Source: an uncultured Collinsella sp. | GTDB taxonomy: Bacteria; Actinomycetota; Coriobacteriia; Coriobacteriales; Coriobacteriaceae | DNA: 7,431 bases | Reading direction: 5' to 3' | Assembly (NCBI GenBank): GCA_900542235.1 | Contig: UQNB01000088.1 | Coordinates: 1-7,431 of the forward strand | In this document: positions 6,235 through 7,431 of the stretch, piece by piece | How the letters are laid out: each line of letters opens with the position of its first letter | How positions within the stretch are numbered: the stretch's first letter is position 1 | The notes under the pieces: model-generated | Told to the model about the DNA's origin: nothing | Seen by the model: the letters and a program-made list of their open reading frames with translations, nothing else | Database searches by the model: none | Program-made: the position numbers and the translations under genes

Positions 6235-7365
6235 ATGTCAGAGTTTGCTGCCGGCCCTGCCGGTCGTATCGAGCGTGTCCGTATCCTGATGGCTGAGCGC
6301 GGCTACGACGCTATCGTGGTTCGTGACGAGGCCAATCTTCGTTGGCTTACGGGCGTGAAGGGCGTCTTCGATTACACCTTCGAGTTCCCGCACGCGGCGT
6401 TTATTACGGCTGACCAGTGCCTGTTCCATACCGACTCGCGCTACCTCAACAGCTTTGAGGAGAACACGCCCGCCGGCAGCCCCTGGGTCTACGACATGGA
6501 CGAGGGCACCATCCCCGGTTGGGTCGCCGGCAAGATCGCGGCCAACAAGTGCCGCGTCTGCGCTGTCGAGGACGACATGCAGATCAACTTCTACCAGGGT
6601 ATTCAGCGTGGCCTGGAGGATCGTTCTGTAGCCTGCATGCTGCCGCTGATGCATGACGACATTCGCAAGATGCGCGCCATCAAGGACGCCGAGGAGATCG
6701 AGCTCATGCGCCATGCGCAGTCGATCACCGACGCCGCCTTCCAGCATATGCTCGGCTTTATTAAGCCCGGTATGACCGAGAAGCAGGTTCGCAACGAGCT
6801 CGAGAACTTTATGTTCGCCAACGGCGCCGACAGCCTGGCCTTCGGCTCCATCGTGGCAAGCGGCCCCAACACCGCCAACCCGCATGCCGTCCCGAGTGAT
6901 CGCGTGATCGAGAAGGGCGACTTCGTCCTCATGGATTACGGCGCGGGCTACTGCGACTACCGCTCCGACATGACTCGTACCGTCGTGATGGGCGAGCCCA
7001 CCCAGGAGCAGCTCGACTTGTACGCGCTCGTACGCCGCACCCACGAGGAGTGCGTCGCCGCTATCCATCCGGGCGTCGAGGGCAACGACATTTTCAAGCT
7101 TTCCAAGAAGATCATCGGCGATGTCGGCTATGGCGATTACTACAACCATGGTCTGGGCCACGGCGTCGGTATCGACATCCACGAGCTGCCCAACTTCAAC
7201 CGCAGCAAGAACACCATCGAGGTCGGCTCGGTTATCACCATGGAGCCCGGCGTTTACCTGCCCGGCGTGGGCGGCGTGCGCCTGGAAGACTACGGCGTGG
7301 TCACCGAGAACGGCTACGAGCCCTTCACCAAGACGCCGCATGACCTCCACGTCATCGATTGCTAG
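6235..7365 (+). CDS. M24B family Xaa-Pro peptidase (aminopeptidase P / prolidase type)
   Basis: A cytoplasmic dinuclear metallopeptidase of 376 residues, matching the short aminopeptidase P-like proteins of Gram-positive bacteria. It is expected to remove N-terminal residues that precede proline, or to split Xaa-Pro dipeptides; sequence alone does not separate the two. An N-terminal creatinase-like domain (about 1-135, with NLRWLTGVKG and FHTDSRYL) precedes the pita-bread catalytic domain. All five metal ligands are present: D234 (MDYG), D245 (SDMTRT), H309 (HGLGHGVG), E337 (MEPGVY) and E351 (RLEDYG). H316, seven residues after H309, matches the substrate-site His of E. coli PepP, and the spacing of the two Asp is also the same. 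It is separated from the upstream operon by 132 bases with its own probable promoter and strong ribosome binding site. Genes of this type often precede efp, which would lie beyond the right edge. Confidence 0.94.
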   Translation: MSEFAAGPAGRIERVRILMAERGYDAIVVRDEANLRWLTGVKGVFDYTFEFPHAAFITADQCLFHTDSRYLNSFEENTPAGSPWVYDMDEGTIPGWVAGKIAANKCRVCAVEDDMQINFYQGIQRGLEDRSVACMLPLMHDDIRKMRAIKDAEEIELMRHAQSITDAAFQHMLGFIKPGMTEKQVRNELENFMFANGADSLAFGSIVASGPNTANPHAVPSDRVIEKGDFVLMDYGAGYCDYRSDMTRTVVMGEPTQEQLDLYALVRRTHEECVAAIHPGVEGNDIFKLSKKIIGDVGYGDYYNHGLGHGVGIDIHELPNFNRSKNTIEVGSVITMEPGVYLPGVGGVRLEDYGVVTENGYEPFTKTPHDLHVIDC

Positions 7366-7383
7366 CTCATTTCGATAGATTTT

Positions 7384-7421
7384 GGGGCGGGGGGGGATGA
7401 CCGGTCGGGCCCACCCCCCAC
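7384..7421 (+). terminator. Probable GC-rich terminator after the Xaa-Pro peptidase gene
   Basis: An eight-base G run (7389-7396) faces a six-base C run (7414-7419), giving a 6-bp G:C core with flanking pairs (7387:7421 and 7396:7412) across mismatches. The loop contains the 8-base palindrome GACCGGTC (7399-7406). TGTTCT follows rather than a clean T tract, so efficiency is uncertain. It begins 18 bases after the stop codon. The long G run may carry a base-count error. Confidence 0.45.
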
Positions 7422-7431
7422 TGTTCTCGAC

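Noticed and set aside
6238..7350. Open reading frame of 370 codons on the minus strand, opposite the Xaa-Pro peptidase gene
   Set aside because: It mirrors the peptidase gene almost exactly; its Val/Asp/Leu/His-rich translation is what reversed codons of a G+C-rich gene give. No domain or ribosome binding site is visible.

Overview
This 7,431-base window reads as chromosomal core sequence from a G+C-rich actinobacterium of the class Coriobacteriia, most probably Collinsella or a close relative. This assignment rests on codon choice (strong preference for GCC, GGC, GAC, CTC and CGC), on the look of the AlaRS and MltG proteins, and on the gene order; no database comparison was possible. All seven genes lie on the + strand and cover almost the whole window. 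There is no gene-free stretch longer than about 130 bases, and I see no insertion sequence, CRISPR array, tRNA or rRNA gene.

Layout: (1) bases 3-2132, the 3' four-fifths of alaS (alanyl-tRNA synthetase), open at the left edge. (2) 2142-2570, ruvX (YqgF/RuvX nuclease-fold protein). (3) 2563-3954, mltG (membrane-anchored endolytic transglycosylase) with a long Pro/Gln/Ala/Arg-rich cytoplasmic head. (4) 3957-4454, a YqeG-type HAD phosphatase. (5) 4463-4996, aroK (shikimate kinase). (6) 4993-6102, a protein collinear with 3-dehydroquinate synthase (AroB) that has lost essentially all recognisable catalytic residues. (7) After a 132-base gap holding a possible promoter and a 62-base extended hairpin, 6235-7365, an M24 family Xaa-Pro peptidase, followed by a probable terminator at the right edge.

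Genes 1-6 are spaced by +9, -8, +2, +8 and -4 bases, so they very probably form one translationally coupled operon. It mixes translation (AlaRS), rRNA maturation or recombination (RuvX), cell-wall glycan termination (MltG), a lipid or small-molecule phosphatase (YqeG) and the shikimate pathway (AroK, AroB-like). The alaS-ruvX-mltG grouping is widely conserved in Gram-positive bacteria. A peptidase of this type is commonly followed by efp (elongation factor P), which may lie just beyond the window.

The most interesting feature is the AroB-like protein. All three predicted metal ligands, the glycine-rich NAD loop and most of the substrate-binding residues are replaced, yet the reading frame is intact, full length and coupled to an apparently intact shikimate kinase. 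It looks like a retained pseudoenzyme or a repurposed fold rather than a working dehydroquinate synthase. Second is the long hairpin between this gene and the peptidase gene.
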